Below are positions 1-11,594 of a stretch of 64,000 nucleotides of DNA, one piece after another. Numbering within the stretch: position 1 is the first letter of the stretch; each line of letters begins with the position of its first letter. The notes below the pieces were generated by a model, which worked only from the letters and a program-made list of their open reading frames with translations, was not told the origin of the DNA and did no database searches. The position numbers were made by a program, and so were the translations under genes. Source of the DNA: Umbelopsis ramanniana AG (lineage: Eukaryota > Mucoromycota > Umbelopsidomycetes > Umbelopsidales > Umbelopsidaceae); assembly GCF_025399195.1 (NCBI RefSeq), contig NW_026252153.1, positions 1 to 64,000 of the forward strand, given 5' to 3'.

Positions 1-154
1 TAAGCTTACAGAGTGAATCAAGTAAACTTTGGCTTTCGTTAGGAACGTTTGTGTGTTAAACTGCGCACCAGAGTATGTGTTGCTCTTGAATGATTGTTTG
101 ATGCATAGAAACGAAAGCTCTTGGCTTCCCATCAAATCAATGAGCTGAACAGGA
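1..154 (-). CDS. C-terminal or internal exon of an unidentified protein, cut by the left edge
   Basis: On the minus strand an open frame runs from about 154 to the window edge at 1 without a stop. It begins after a good acceptor (pyrimidine-rich stretch ending TTTCAG at 155-160); the first base would complete a codon. The reading starts PVQLIDLMGSQ and ends at the edge, so the 3' part of the gene lies outside. Upstream exons would be at about 160-600 on the same strand, where short hydrophobic open stretches occur, but I could not join them convincingly. I do not recognise the family. The exon could also be chance open sequence. Confidence 0.3.
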
Positions 155-673
155 CTGAAATCAGGGTAAATGCTGTAGCAAGATGAGCAAGATGGTTCCT
201 TCCGACGTGAGGTTGAAAAGCATCTCTATGACAACACATGCATTGTGACACAATTTCCATTGACAAAGAGAATTGCCACTAGCGATTTCCGAAATTGGGT
301 TTTCATGGCAGTCTTCTTCATCCATCCAGTTCATAACGGCCGGTAGAGAAATAAAAGAAAATGAGAGCAAATAATGTACCAAATATAATATCAATTGGCT
401 CGCATATTGGAGTATCATTTGACGTTGAAATAAATACTGTATCGTATCCACCCGTTACCTGCTCTTCACCGAGATACATGGACCGAAGAGTGAGGCACTC
501 TCGCCAAGGTGAGTTTACCCCGATATTTAATCCCCATCTATTTCGTGACCTTGGCTACTATTCTGTTCGTATCTCTACCATTGATACTAGTAACAATCAG
601 GTATAAATCCCAAAATGCACATCTCCGGCAATTCTGCTACAGACAATCTCTCTGTAATATAGAGACTGTTCCT

Positions 674-838
674 GGCTGTGACCACCCGGCCGCCGTTTTC
701 CTAGGTTTGGGGAATACTAATGAGGATAGCCTGCAGAATAAAGGTTAAAATTTATTGGCTGTGACCACCTGGCCGCCTTTTTCCCAAGTTTGGGGAATAC
801 TAATGAGATAGCCTGTAGAATAAAGGATAAATTTATCG
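674..838. repeat. Two-copy imperfect tandem repeat, 83-bp period
   Basis: Copy 1 starts at 674 and copy 2 at 757. Both begin ggctgtgaccacc, share tttggggaatactaatgag and end near an agaataaagg motif followed by an AT-rich tail. A third partial start (ggctgat) follows at 838. The copies differ by scattered substitutions and small indels, so the duplication is not recent. It lies between the left-edge gene and the 3' end of the coiled-coil gene; no coding function is visible. Confidence 0.8.
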
Positions 839-1006
839 GCTGATTTGCTCGTTCTTCATTGATCAATCACATCATCTTCTTTCTTATCAGCAATGGGTGT
901 TAATGGCCCTCAGACCAACGTTTGATACGGAGTTTGAATGTTTATGAGAAGCGCTAAAAGGACTGTAGTATTACAAAAGTACGAAAATAAAATAAACGCG
1001 TCAAGC

Positions 1007-4000
1007 TCAAATGGAATTTCCATGGTGGGTCCGCTTGCTGGCATTGGCTGCCTTCAATCTGGACGCTTTTTGAAGCATGTTAGCTTGGTGTAGAGAAGAA
1101 AGACTGGATATGGAAGAATTGGAAATCAAGGATGCCCTGGTGCCGTCTTGTCTCAAACTGGATGTCAGCGTAGGTGACATAATAATAGAGTTATCCGGCG
1201 AAACGAGAGATCGTGGGTACTGGCTATCAGGACGGCTACGGCGAATGCCACTAGTGGGACGATTCATAGCTGAATTAACTTCTCCGGATGCCAGAGTGGA
1301 CAATGTTTGTGCATCGGATAGCAGTGAACTACGTAGGTTGGACATCCTTCGAATTGAACTTCTGCTCTTGGTGCTTAGAGGTAAACCAAATCCACCTCGT
1401 GCACTTCGACGAACGGAGTTATATTGACGTGGAAGTCTCTGTGACCCTAGTCCTTCAGATTGGTCCTCCATGAGTGTGGAATTGGATCGAACCGAAGAAG
1501 TTGTCGCTCTCTTAAGCATTGCGAGCGAAGAACGAATAGTCTGGTTTTCCGCACCAAGATGAGAAAACATGGCCGAACTTTCAAGCTCACGTTTTCGTAC
1601 GCTGTCAATCAAGTCTCCCAGAACTAGAGTTGACTCCATAATGCTTGGCTCGTCACTTGCCAACAATGCTTCTTGTTGGGATTGTAGGGTAGCGATAATA
1701 TTTGGTAGAGTCTGCGAGGATATCTTGGTTTGATCTTTGCGTTGCTGTTCTAGTGCACTGAGAAGGCTTTCATGAACAATGTGATATTGCTCTAATTCGT
1801 TGAGAATAAGATCTTGCTGTTCTTGGTCTTGTGCTTCATCATTGCTCTCCTGTGATATTAGGGAAGAATCTCCTTTCATTCCATTGGGAATTGAGCCGTT
1901 GGCAGGATAATTCATCAAAACTCCATCTCGTACATCGTTCACAACCTCCCAGACCTTGATTATTTCTTCTTTACGGTGTTGGATGACGATTTCAAGTTCT
2001 CGCTTCAAAAAAAACACCTGTCGCTGAATGTCGCTCAAGTCATCGCACATATAGTTTAACCTATCTCGACCTTGTGAGAGCTCTCTTTCAGATTGTAATA
2101 ATACAGCTTGAGACTCGGAAAGTTTGGATTTCAAGGATTGTAGCTGGGATTCACATGATATCTTGAGTGTATGGAGACTGGATTCCAGCTTGACCAAACG
2201 GCAGCGTATTTCTATGCTACCTTTGCCAAAAGAAATGTCGTTGTCTGGACTGGCGTTGCAGTCCACATCATCATCAAAGACTACTTCACTGACGCATTCT
2301 ACATCTTCTTTCCAGTCCTTTTGGATAATGACAAGGTTGGGCTCTTCAGTTTCAAGTCGCTCCAGCAGCCCAGACAATAGTTCGGCAGGGCGAACCTGAC
2401 TGATTTCCGATTTGATATCTTCAATTTCGGCACGCTTTTCCTGATGCTCGTTGTCTAATGTTGCCCTCTCAGATATGAGGCGTTGCTGCTCCTCAAATAG
2501 CTGTGCTGTTTGATCCATGATAGCACTAAGCTCTGTACTGACTTGCTGTCGATTTTCATTCGATCCATCCAAGCTCGAACCGTCGTCCATGGGACCATCG
2601 TTTCTACCCACACGAAGCTCCTCTACTCGTTGAGTTAACTGTTCTGGGCTGTGCACCTTATCTATGGAATTCAGCTGATCTTCAAGGTCCAACCGGTTCT
2701 CATACATGTTGCGCTTTGAGCTCAAGATCTGATGTATGCGCTTGTCCGCTTCATAAATATCCTTCTCAATTTCATGAAGGTTAGACATCAATATATCAAA
2801 TGTTAACTCCAGATGGTTTAACCTTTGCGGTTTTTCAGAACGCATCAACGAAGACCGTTCCTTTGTGGAAGATGGTGAAATGCTAAGTTCTCTCACTGAT
2901 TCTTCTGTTTTTCCCATAGAAGACACGCTGCCTTGTTGCTTGAAGCGAATGGAGGTCTCGACGGAATCCAATGCCTGGTCATTTGATGGAAAGTCGGTCA
3001 CATCTTCTTGTTGTTGCTCAGCATCTTCACCATTTTCAGTATTCTTCTCGATTCGTTCTTTGGAAGCGTTCCATCGGTTAAGCAGAATAGTTTGGGCCTC
3101 ACGAAGTCTTCTAGAGTACTCTATATCATCCATAATGGTCTTGCTTTCTGGATTATTAAGAGTTTTTGAATTTTTCAGGCTATTCATGTTGATGTCTGCA
3201 ATCTCTTTTTCTACTTGTTCGGAGTGCTCCATTATGAGACTGTCGAACTCCTCCATCATTTTTTGCTGCTGAATGCGTTTTGCGTTTGAAGGATGCCGGC
3301 GACTGTCTGATTCCAAAAACATGATTGCCTCCATAATGAACTGAATGTTTTCCATCGACGAACGCTCGCTTTCATTTGTACTGTCGAGATCAGAAACTGA
3401 CTTGCATGCTTTTTCCAGCACTCTGTTTCCTTTACGCCGGAGTGCTTCCACCTTTCGGGCAAGTTGATCATTGTCGCATTCTAGATCTTTGACTCGATCA
3501 CAGAGCTTTTCGTAAGCTTCATATACGGCTTCAATGTTTTCTCTTTCCACTTCACATCTTTCCCAGAGCTCCATATTGAAAGCTTCAATTCCGTCCATGT
3601 CTTGTTGGTACCAAACTACAACGCTTTGATATTGTTCATCCGTAATATCAAACAGTGCATAGGTTTGCTCAAGCTGGGTTCGAAGACCGTCAATGGACGC
3701 TCTTAGCTGTGCAAAATGTCTCCTCTGCTGATCAGAGTCCAGATTTGCCGGCCGTAATACCATATTAGTTATCTTGGCTAATAAGCATTCGATGGACTTT
3801 GATCCAGTCGTGAGATAGAAGAAAATGTTGCTTAGGATCTGTATAAATTGCTCGCGTAGCTCTTCCAGAGTCTGAGGGATTTGTATAACGTGATCTAACT
3901 TAGTGGGTGGACTGCCGACAATCAATGTCTTTAAATGTCTTGAGGGAGGCAAGCTTTCTGTTGGAGAGATGATGGAGCTTTGGCGCTGGAATGCGCTTCT

Positions 4001-4119
4001 AGTGCTGGTCCGTAATGTTGATCGATTCAACAAGGATGCTGCATGGTCATTATGAATACTTGTTGCATGTACACCGTTTAATGGTGTAATCTTGTCTTGA
4101 GCAGCTTCTTTTAAAAGGA
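1007..4119 (-). CDS. Large coiled-coil protein, possibly the C-terminal part of the ankyrin gene next to it
   Basis: A single open frame of about 1,000 codons ends with TGA at 1007. The product is rich in Glu, Gln, Leu and Arg with long heptad-like stretches in the N-terminal half (near LEQTYALFDITDEQY and the DRVKDLECDNDQL region) and again in the middle. The C-terminal 200 residues are Ser/Arg-rich and look disordered. There is no signal peptide or membrane segment. The frame has no ATG for its first ~90 codons, and it is open upstream only to a splice acceptor (CAACAG, exon edge 4119). Its real N-terminus is therefore supplied by an upstream exon. The nearest candidate is the last ankyrin exon 55 bases away. 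I do not recognise the family; a cytoskeletal or scaffold role is only a guess. Confidence 0.75.
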
Positions 4120-4157
4120 CTGTTGAATGGTTAATATAAGATTACAACGTTACCTAT

Positions 4158-6186
4158 TTAAACTTTTTCCCCACTGCTTTTTTCCATACCTTCCAGAGTC
4201 TTTTTCGCTGCTTCCGATTTCACCACTTCAAGCGGTGTAAACCCTCTCTTGTTCTTGTAAGTAATATTTGCATTACCTTCACGGACTAGTACTTCGATGA
4301 CTTCCACAACACCTCCAAACTCTGCTGCGAAATGTAGTGGAGTGTTTCCTGTAGGATCAGGATGATTGACCAATGCTCCTAAACGGATAAGCAGAGAAGC
4401 GCACCGTGCCAGATGACGACAAGCGTTTGCGGTAGAGTTCAACTCTAGGTTGTTTTCATAGGTACCGAAAGGAGCTTCGGAATTCCTCAAGCTCTCATTT
4501 GAGGCATACGACAACCTTCCTTCAGATGCCGATGATCTAGAGGATGTACCGCTTTGCATACTTAACCGATAGCTTTCATCGAATTGGGATTTCCCGTCAC
4601 CCTCTTCCTCTGTACTTCTTGCTTGAGTGGATACGCTTGGAGTAGGTGTCCCTACACATTCAATTTGAGGTCTTCTTCCTCGTTTGGAATCTGCTCTACC
4701 ACTTTGTGCACCTTTTTGTATTCCCCATACATTATTTTCTTTATCGACTCCGAAGCGACATAGATGATGAAGTGCTGTGCGCCCATAGGCACTTTGTGCG
4801 TTGATATCGGCTCCAGCCTGAAACAGCATAGTAACCGTTTCAAGTGACGGTAATGGCTTACTACGTATAGCATGATGGAGAGGAGTCAAGCCAGTTTTTG
4901 CATCATGGTGATTGACCAAAATCGTCGTATTGTAGGTTTGTTGATTTGCTGATGCTGGAATTGGCGGAGTCAAAAGCAATGATTGAATGGATAGATGATC
5001 ATGCGCTTTTATGGCTACAAGCAAAGCAGCTTGTGCTTTTTGCAAGTCAAATGAAGAATCCAAAGCCTCATGTACATCCTCAGTTGGTGATGGCAATGGG
5101 TTCAGTTGAAGGTGAGAGAGAGACGATGAAAATGGAGGTAAAGAATTAATGAGGGAAAACAACCGTGTGTAATTCGTTGGGTATTTCACATATTGTGAGG
5201 AAGTGCTGAGAACCTGTATAAAGAAAAAAAAAACAAAAGATTATCCACCTGTTTGCAAGACAATCATTCCTCCCTAATGTCATAGGCTCTGAAAAACTTA
5301 CTGGTACTTCAGGTCTTCTACTCCTTAACGCTTCCTCACATAACAAAATAATTTCCTGATTCCTTGCTCCCCACTGTAGCGCTGACCAGCCATGATCATC
5401 TGTCACGTCTGGGGACGCGTCGTATTGGAGCAAAAGTTTTACGTTTGTCGCATTGCCATCTCGAGCTACCGTATTGCTTAGTACACTTCTACTCATTTAC
5501 TGGTAATACAATAACAGTGCTACTAACCGGCATACATCAAAGGCGTGGCGTTTTTGTTGTCTGCTCCGTCAACGTTCACCCTGCCGTCTTCCAACAAAAG
5601 GGTCATAATCTCTGTCTTTCCAAGATAACTTGCCATACACAGTGGTGTAATACCGTTTGCGTCATTTTGAGCTGAATCTAAGGTAGCGACATGTAAATTG
5701 TGATGTCCAAGTAAGCAGTTGCGCATGATATTCAGATGAGCTGGGTGAGTCTGTGCAATAAGAGGTGCGTTCGCTCCATTAATGCAGCTGCTGTCTAAGT
5801 CAAGACCATAGATGGCACACATTATGGCAGTGCTAAATTCAAAGCATCGGTCAACTCACTAGCCGTTGTACAGAATGAAGAGCTATAATGACTACTCACC
5901 GTCCTCTCCCATCTTTCAGGTTAATATCAGCACCGGCGCTCAAAAGCAATCGTACCATATCCTCATGACCACCAATAACAGCCAAATTCAGTGGGTGGGC
6001 GTAATACTCTTCATCGATCTGTATCTTCTTGAGAAGCTCGGGTTGATTGACGATGCGCTTTGATATCAATGGCGTAAACGTGCGTTTAGCATTCCATGCA
6101 ATTAAACTGTTGACATCGAACCCGGCTTGTAAGAGGCCACGGACGTCAACTAGTTTATTTTCTGTGACAGCTTGTAAAAAATCCAT
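4158..6186 (-). CDS. Ankyrin-repeat protein, four exons
   Basis: Exons, complement: 5900-6186, 5528-5832, 5302-5465 and 4158-5213 (1,812 nt, 603 aa). The start is the first ATG (6184-6186, MDFLQAVTENKL); the longer open frame begins at TTG. About six ankyrin repeats are visible, including PLNLAVIGGHEDMVRLLLSAGAD, ATPLMYAARDGNATNVKLLL (spanning the exon 2/3 junction), TGLTPLHHAI and TGNTPLHFAAEFGG. A Ser-rich low-complexity linker of about 100 residues separates the fourth and last repeat groups. Ankyrin repeats mediate protein-protein binding; the partner is unknown. If a weak GTGGGG donor at 4174 is used, the stop at 4158 is removed and the protein continues into the coiled-coil frame (see findings). 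Confidence 0.85.
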
Positions 6187-6952
6187 CAACACTTGAACAT
6201 GTAGCGAATACAGGGATAAGAAGAAGTAAAAGACGGGAGAATGAAAGAGTAAAAAGGGAGGGAAAAGGGAGCAGTTATACCCGGCAGCCTTGCTTTATTT
6301 TTCCTTCACCACGTTCCTGATTCGGTGTGGAGCCAACTGGTTCGTGGCTCGCTGTTACCATCTAAGGAATATGATCTTCCAAAGAACCCGCCCTTTTGTA
6401 ATCTCTGCCAGCCCAAGTTTTTGACTATTTTGTAAGTTTGAAAAGGTTGCGGTAGTAAATGACTAGAATGCAAAGATTACTCATAACGTTGGAGCAGAAG
6501 CTTTTTGCTTGTAAATGCAATGCACCGCTGAAAATTTCAGCGCTCTCAAGTCATGCAGATCTCTACCCCAACAAAGCCGCAGGAAAACATACCCGTTAGG
6601 GTCCGTGGAGGTCCATACACAATTTCCTTGTTTCCAGGCTGAAAGCCTTGCAATCACTTAAGGACAAGTTCTTGCCTCATCTACGTCATGATCACAGTTC
6701 TGAGTGCCATCTATCAGTAATAAGTTAGTAACGAAGTTCATCACCTTGCAATGAAACAAGTATGAAGACAACACGATAAACATGGTAAAAATGGGTTATC
6801 GCTCTTTTCTTTTCTTTAAGGAACAGGACTTTCTTCTCTACCAATACAATGAGACATAACCATACTGCCAAAAACCAGCGCAAGTTGTGTTGGCGGAGTT
6901 ACCGCGTTGATCTGTAGAGCGAAATTTGGAGTCAATATCCATAAAGCTTGAT
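6187..6952. other. Intergenic region, divergent promoter space
   Basis: This stretch lies between the ankyrin gene start (minus) and the small plus-strand frame at 6953. I see only short chance frames, AG-rich sequence just upstream of the ankyrin start (6200-6270), and no RNA gene. Confidence 0.5.
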
Positions 6953-7210
6953 ATGGAACCCAGCTCAAATTCAATCATAAACATTAAAAGCAAGAAGGAC
7001 CTTTCGGAAGACATTTCCTTAAGTTCTGATACCGGAGAGAACATTCGCCTTGAGTTCCTTTCACGGTTACCAGAAATGAAGGAATGGCACAAATTCCGTC
7101 TATGCAATGTGCCATCAGCTGAAGCCGATCGCGTCCTGGAAGAAATACAGAAAATGCCATACGTAGAACAAGCCTATGTTGACAAGCCAAGACTTAGAAC
7201 GAAGCGATGA
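6953..7210 (+). CDS. Small hypothetical protein, 85 aa
   Basis: ATG at 6953 opens an 86-codon frame ending TGA. The N-terminal 30 residues are Ser/Asn/Asp-rich. The second half (from RLPEMKEWHKF to EIQKMPYVEQAYV) has the alternating pattern of a small alpha/beta fold, loosely like the inhibitor-I9/propeptide shape, but I cannot assign it. A slightly longer frame starts at a TTG (6926) and is not preferred. There is no intron. It could be real or chance; the basic tail (KPRLRTKR) and compact ending are the main points in favour. Confidence 0.4.
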   Translation: MEPSSNSIINIKSKKDLSEDISLSSDTGENIRLEFLSRLPEMKEWHKFRLCNVPSAEADRVLEEIQKMPYVEQAYVDKPRLRTKR

Positions 7211-7543
7211 TTATTATTTATTATATACCATTGTACATTCTGCTTGCACATAAACGTTTTCACAGCTTCCTGTACCAACATTTGATTGCTTGTTACATAA
7301 TTAACCTTGATATAACCATTGACTTTTTATATACATGTCCAACTGAATTGGAAATCCTGCTCCAAGTAGATACGTTTCTAATTCGCCCCGTAAAGTGGTG
7401 TCCAAGCCGGATAACGTAATATGCAATGACATGACATTGTTTGCCCATTGCGAAGAAGTTCTTATATAGCAAACCGGCTGTCCGTGTGTTCCTTGTCGCG
7501 TGCTAACGCAATAAGTATTTTTGTCTTTCTCGTCTTAAGAAGA

Positions 7544-8240
7544 TCATGCTGCTTGTTGCAACAAGGCATCAATCTGCTCGTTGTCAACATACGGCTCACA
7601 TGCCCATACGCTTGAAAATCCGATCAAATGCTGTGGATGTGCTGATCCTTCAGGTGCATTTAATACCGCCTGTATCGTTTGCTTAAATGGATTGAATATA
7701 AGTTTGCGTCTAAACAAGAGCAGGCATAAACATAACCACTGATGATCACCTTCATAATATAGTCTTGATCCAACATGTCCAAACATGTCTTGTAAAGGCA
7801 TGTAAAGTTATCCACACCTCCTTCATCCCCTTTCTCCGCTTGGATTTGAAAAGCCATCTGCTTTTCTTGCAAATGTTCGTCGAAAAGAACGTACATATCA
7901 TCGAGATACCCTCTCACTTGTGTCCAGGTCAGTCAAATGTATACGACAAAACACAATGCTGTATATGCTTACATTCATTTACAACTTCCGAAAGGTCTTG
8001 GATATAGTTGAAAGAACCTAATAAACTTAAATTATCACCTGCTACGCTGCTGGTTACCGGCATTGCTGGCAGCTTACCATCTCGTTGAGCGGCGGCTGTC
8101 CGTAAAATGTCTGATCCACGCCCTGAGGATTTTTTCCACCTAGTAATGCTGATAATGGTGATAGAGAAGTAAGTGTGAAGGAAACTAAAGGGACATAATT
8201 GTAGAATCACGTACCATTCAGCAATTGTCGAAGTACTCAT
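7544..8240 (-). CDS. Conserved-looking hypothetical protein, 165 aa, four exons
   Basis: Exons, complement: 8215-8240, 7973-8139, 7750-7916 and 7544-7681 (498 nt). All junctions keep frame: MSTSTIAEW at the first junction, LRGYLDDMYVLFDEHLQEKQ after the second, and QTIQAVLNAPEG after the third. The protein is soluble, with an N-terminal polar part and a helical middle, and ends in DNEQIDALLQQAA. The third junction uses an acceptor (CATTTAAG) picked because the nearer TTTAG leads straight to a stop. I do not recognise the family; a small subunit of a larger complex would fit its size and helical make-up, but that is inference. Confidence 0.65.
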
Positions 8241-8462
8241 CGATCGACTCAAGTTTCAAGCTGGCAGGTTGTGGCTTCGCCTGATCATTTTGCCAGTTTT
8301 TTTTAACAGCCAAAATTTGCGGTGTCCATTTCAAGCATTGTCAGCACCGAAGGCACTTATCCCAATGCTATTTGTAAGAATTCTCAATGATACATATGAC
8401 AATTGTTACGTTTATTTTCATAACTTAGAAAAGTGTACTGATAGTTAAATATAGCCTACAAC

Positions 8463-9526
8463 TTAAGCAGACAGAGCGCAGGCTTGGGTAGCAGCGTTCC
8501 AGTTTTGCTGGATCAAGTAGTCCTTTCCACCGACGACAACGTTGTATGCAGCACCGTTGGAGGCAGTCTTGGTGGTACCGAAAGTCCAGGCACACTTATC
8601 GGCATTCTCTTGGCCAGAGGCATCATACCAGGCGTTCAAGTCGGGGTCGGAGGCAGCTTCGACAATTTCGTGAGCAAGGACGGAAATCATTCCATCGACG
8701 GCAACGTCACCGTTGGGAGAGGTCTTCTGGTTGTTGGGGGCAATGCAGCCACTGGGGCAGGCGGTAGCAAGACCAGCAAACAAGTACTTGAGATCCTTTC
8801 CTGAGATGGTTCCTAGAAATCCGATACTTATCAACACGTGTGTCTTCAACGACTGACAATCCGAATTCCAGCATCACTTACCATCTGTGTGCCAGCCACA
8901 GTATTGGGAGCAGAAACCAGAGGTCTCAGAAACATCACCAGCAGTGAGAACAGCGTAGATACCGTTAGCATCAACGGGAAGACCACCTGCACTGATAGCG
9001 TGAGAGACAATGGTCTCGATGGAGTTGTCGCTCAAGCTCTTGCCTTGAGAGTAGTTGTCGGCATAGGCAGTACCGAGAGTAACTGGTCCAGTAACATAGT
9101 TACCAGAGTTATCGTGGTAAGTCTTTTCGATGTTCCACCAGGTGGAAGAGCTAACACCGCTGATAAAGGTGTTGACAATAGTCTTTTGAGCAGCAGTCCA
9201 TGTACCGTAGAAAATGGGGTAGACTGACGGGAACAACAAAGTTTAAGTAACAATAAATTCTGAGTTTGGAAATGTATTCCCGGATACACAACATAATGAG
9301 ACTACTAACCTTTGATGGTACCAGTCATAATAGGACCGCCATGATAAGTGATCTGAACGGAAGCTCTTCCAGTGGGAGTGGTGGTAACATTGGCAGGGCG
9401 AAGACCAGCAATACCCTTCTTGTTGTGGATACCGGAGAAAGGAGTGGGGACAACGGCGGGAGCTGCCAAGCTAGAGGCAACGAAACCGAGAACAGCAGTA
9501 GCAGCAGCGATAGACTTGAAGAGCAT
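8463..9526 (-). CDS. Secreted phosphate-induced protein 1 (PHI-1/EXORDIUM) family protein
   Basis: Exons, complement: 9310-9526, 8882-9223 and 8463-8812 (909 nt, 302 aa). The start at 9526 gives a clear signal peptide (MLFKSIAAATAVLGFVASSLA), so the protein is exported. The rest matches the PHI-1/EXORDIUM family: YHGGPIMTG near the N-terminus, a WW-containing segment (STWWNIEKTY), CSQYCGWHTDG, a Cys-Pro turn (ACPSGCIAP) and the conserved HEIVEAASDPDLNAWYD block. In plants the family is linked to growth and sugar status; the biochemical activity is not established. The HExxE-like block resembles a metal-binding helix. A TATA box lies 52 bases upstream of the start. Confidence 0.9.
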
Positions 9527-9577
9527 CTTGAAAATTTGTTTGGATGAAGATATGAAAGAAGGACATTGCAAACAGCA

Positions 9578-9585
9578 TTTATATA
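9578..9585 (-). promoter_or_regulatory. TATA box of the PHI-1 family gene
   Basis: TATATAAA on the minus strand, 52 bases upstream of the ATG at 9526. The short spacing implies a very short 5' leader, typical of a strongly expressed secreted protein. Confidence 0.6.
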
Positions 9586-10876
9586 CAAATTGACCGATCG
9601 TCCAGGCAATGAAATCGATGCGAATGATCGCATGAAATTGTACAACGGTATGTTCAACTTAGTTGAAAAGTTCCTAAATGAAGTGAACGGTTTGTGGAAG
9701 GTATTTCCTCATTGAATGCGTTCTTACCGTTTTCATCTTTGAACGCTTCAAGACAGGATAATCGGCTTCATCAACTTAACCATAGGAGGCAGGCCTACGA
9801 GTAGCGGCCATTCGATCCCAAAGAGGGTTTGTTCGCTTATTTCGCTGTCGTAATACCTGAAATTCCCCTATTAGACTGAAAGCAATCACGTCCTCAGGCA
9901 GGTTGGTCGATCGATTAGTATCATTGGAGGCATCTGGTTGTGCAAAACGCATTCACCGTACGTGAAGCATGTAACGCATGACATCCATAAAAGAGATTTT
10001 CAACCATTTGAGGTTTGAGGGTACACATGAGGACGCATATCCTGGGTTCGACTAACTCTGTGCTCAATTTGGTGACAGTCTCTTTGGCTCTTGGGTAATG
10101 TCTTGATAGTGTGTAACAGCGTCACGGAGGTACGGCAAACTGCATGTCCAGCGAGCACACCATATCCAGTGAGCGAACCGTCTTACAATACAGATGCTAC
10201 ACGCTTCTTATCTATAGTCATTATTTTTACGGATGGCATGTACTTCTACAAACTATTTTATTCAACTGAATTCGACGCGTTCATTTTATTTGCCCCAAAA
10301 CAAGTAAAAACAAAAAAGACGACCAACAAGAATTATCAAGATCAGCACGCCACAAAGCTCCCGAGAATTTAATTTTGCATCTTGCTATTGTGGTAAGCAT
10401 ATCGTGAGAGACAAGCTGCAAGCCACATTACTCGTTGTTTCCAAGCAAAGTACTTTCATTAGCTGCTTCTTATGGTAAGAAAATCCAAGTATGGTCACCA
10501 CAGATACACCTTGGAGCTTAATACCAGTTTAATTTTAATGTTCGGTGCGCACTACAATAATATCACATAGATAAGAGTTCCTGCTCCACATGGCATTAAG
10601 ATGAAATGGAAAAAAAAAAAAACCAACTGGAAAGCTATTACTGATGCCTACAAGTGGATAAACATAATAGAAGCAACCATTTTCCTTGCCACAGATAGCA
10701 AAAAGATACAAATTCACAAAAATCGGCATGGCCCATCATTCAAATGACGCCTCTACGGGAAAGCCAATGATCACCTGAGGGTGGCGAGTTTAAGCTAAGA
10801 ATTAAAAACGGGTCCATGAAATCGTTGAGATGATCTTTTTTATTTTTATTATTTTTGGTGTACCGAGGATCAACCA
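9586..10876. other. Intergenic region of about 1.3 kb
   Basis: This lies between the PHI-1 gene promoter and the 3' end of SDH4. Only short, biased frames are present, with A-runs near 10605-10620 and 10305-10325. I see no gene, RNA or repeat family here. Confidence 0.5.
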
Positions 10877-11594
10877 CTAAGCGGTCCAACTGCGAGCGAT
10901 AAACTCTGTGATACCAACATCATGCATATTGAACTGAAAGCATCCGATGAGAATACCAGCAGTAGCGGTAGTCAAAGTGTATGTCATGAGTCTGTTCATG
11001 ACGGGGGATTTGTGTTTGGGATAATAATCTGTCCAAGGTAAGTATGTATTAGTGAGAGCACTCGTTCCATCGAGATATTACGACAACTTCATTATTCCCA
11101 ATGCGATCTCGGTTGTCCATTTCAAGCTATCGTTCAATTTCTTAAAATGAAAGGAACTTACCAGTTATGCATGCGTCGAAACCTATGGATAAAATGACCA
11201 ATTAGCATGAGTGGTACATAACTGCCCTACACATGATTACGCTGTACATACCGATGTGAAGATGAACTGGAAGAACGACACCAAGTAAGACATCGGTGAC
11301 GGGGTTAGCTCCAACAGCCAGCTGAGCAGCCATGAGAGGTACGAGGGCAGCTGAAGCAGCACGCTCAACATCCCAATGATAAGAACCGTGTACACGATCA
11401 GGGGCGTGAGTTGTGCCAACCTGGGAAACCGCGGCAGCTGTCAATTGAAAAATGAATATATTTTAGTCTGCATGGTCGACATTTGACGGTGTACACGCGA
11501 AAAAATGGCTCGTACTGGTGTGAATTCTAGAAATGGTCATGGGTCTTGCTCTCATGAGGCCACGGACAGCATGTTGACGAATGGCGGCTGACAT
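10877..11594 (-). CDS. SDH4: Succinate dehydrogenase membrane anchor subunit (CybS)
   Basis: Exons, complement: 11516-11594, 11252-11437, 11162-11182 and 10877-11028 (438 nt, 145 aa). It anchors complex II in the mitochondrial inner membrane and helps form the ubiquinone and haem b sites. The N-terminus (MSAAIRQHAVRGLMRARPM) is a basic presequence. The mature part carries the family core SYHWDVERAAS, then a helix, then PVHLHIGFDACITDYYPK, which contains the haem-ligand His and the Asp-Tyr pair of the quinone pocket. The C-terminus is GITEFIARSWTA. The third exon is only 21 nt, and ACITDYYPK spans its junction with exon 4. Confidence 0.95.

Noticed and set aside
7544-8240. Assignment as a Mediator subunit (Med27/Med29-like)
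   Set aside because: Size and helical character fit, but none of the conserved C-terminal features of those subunits can be seen.
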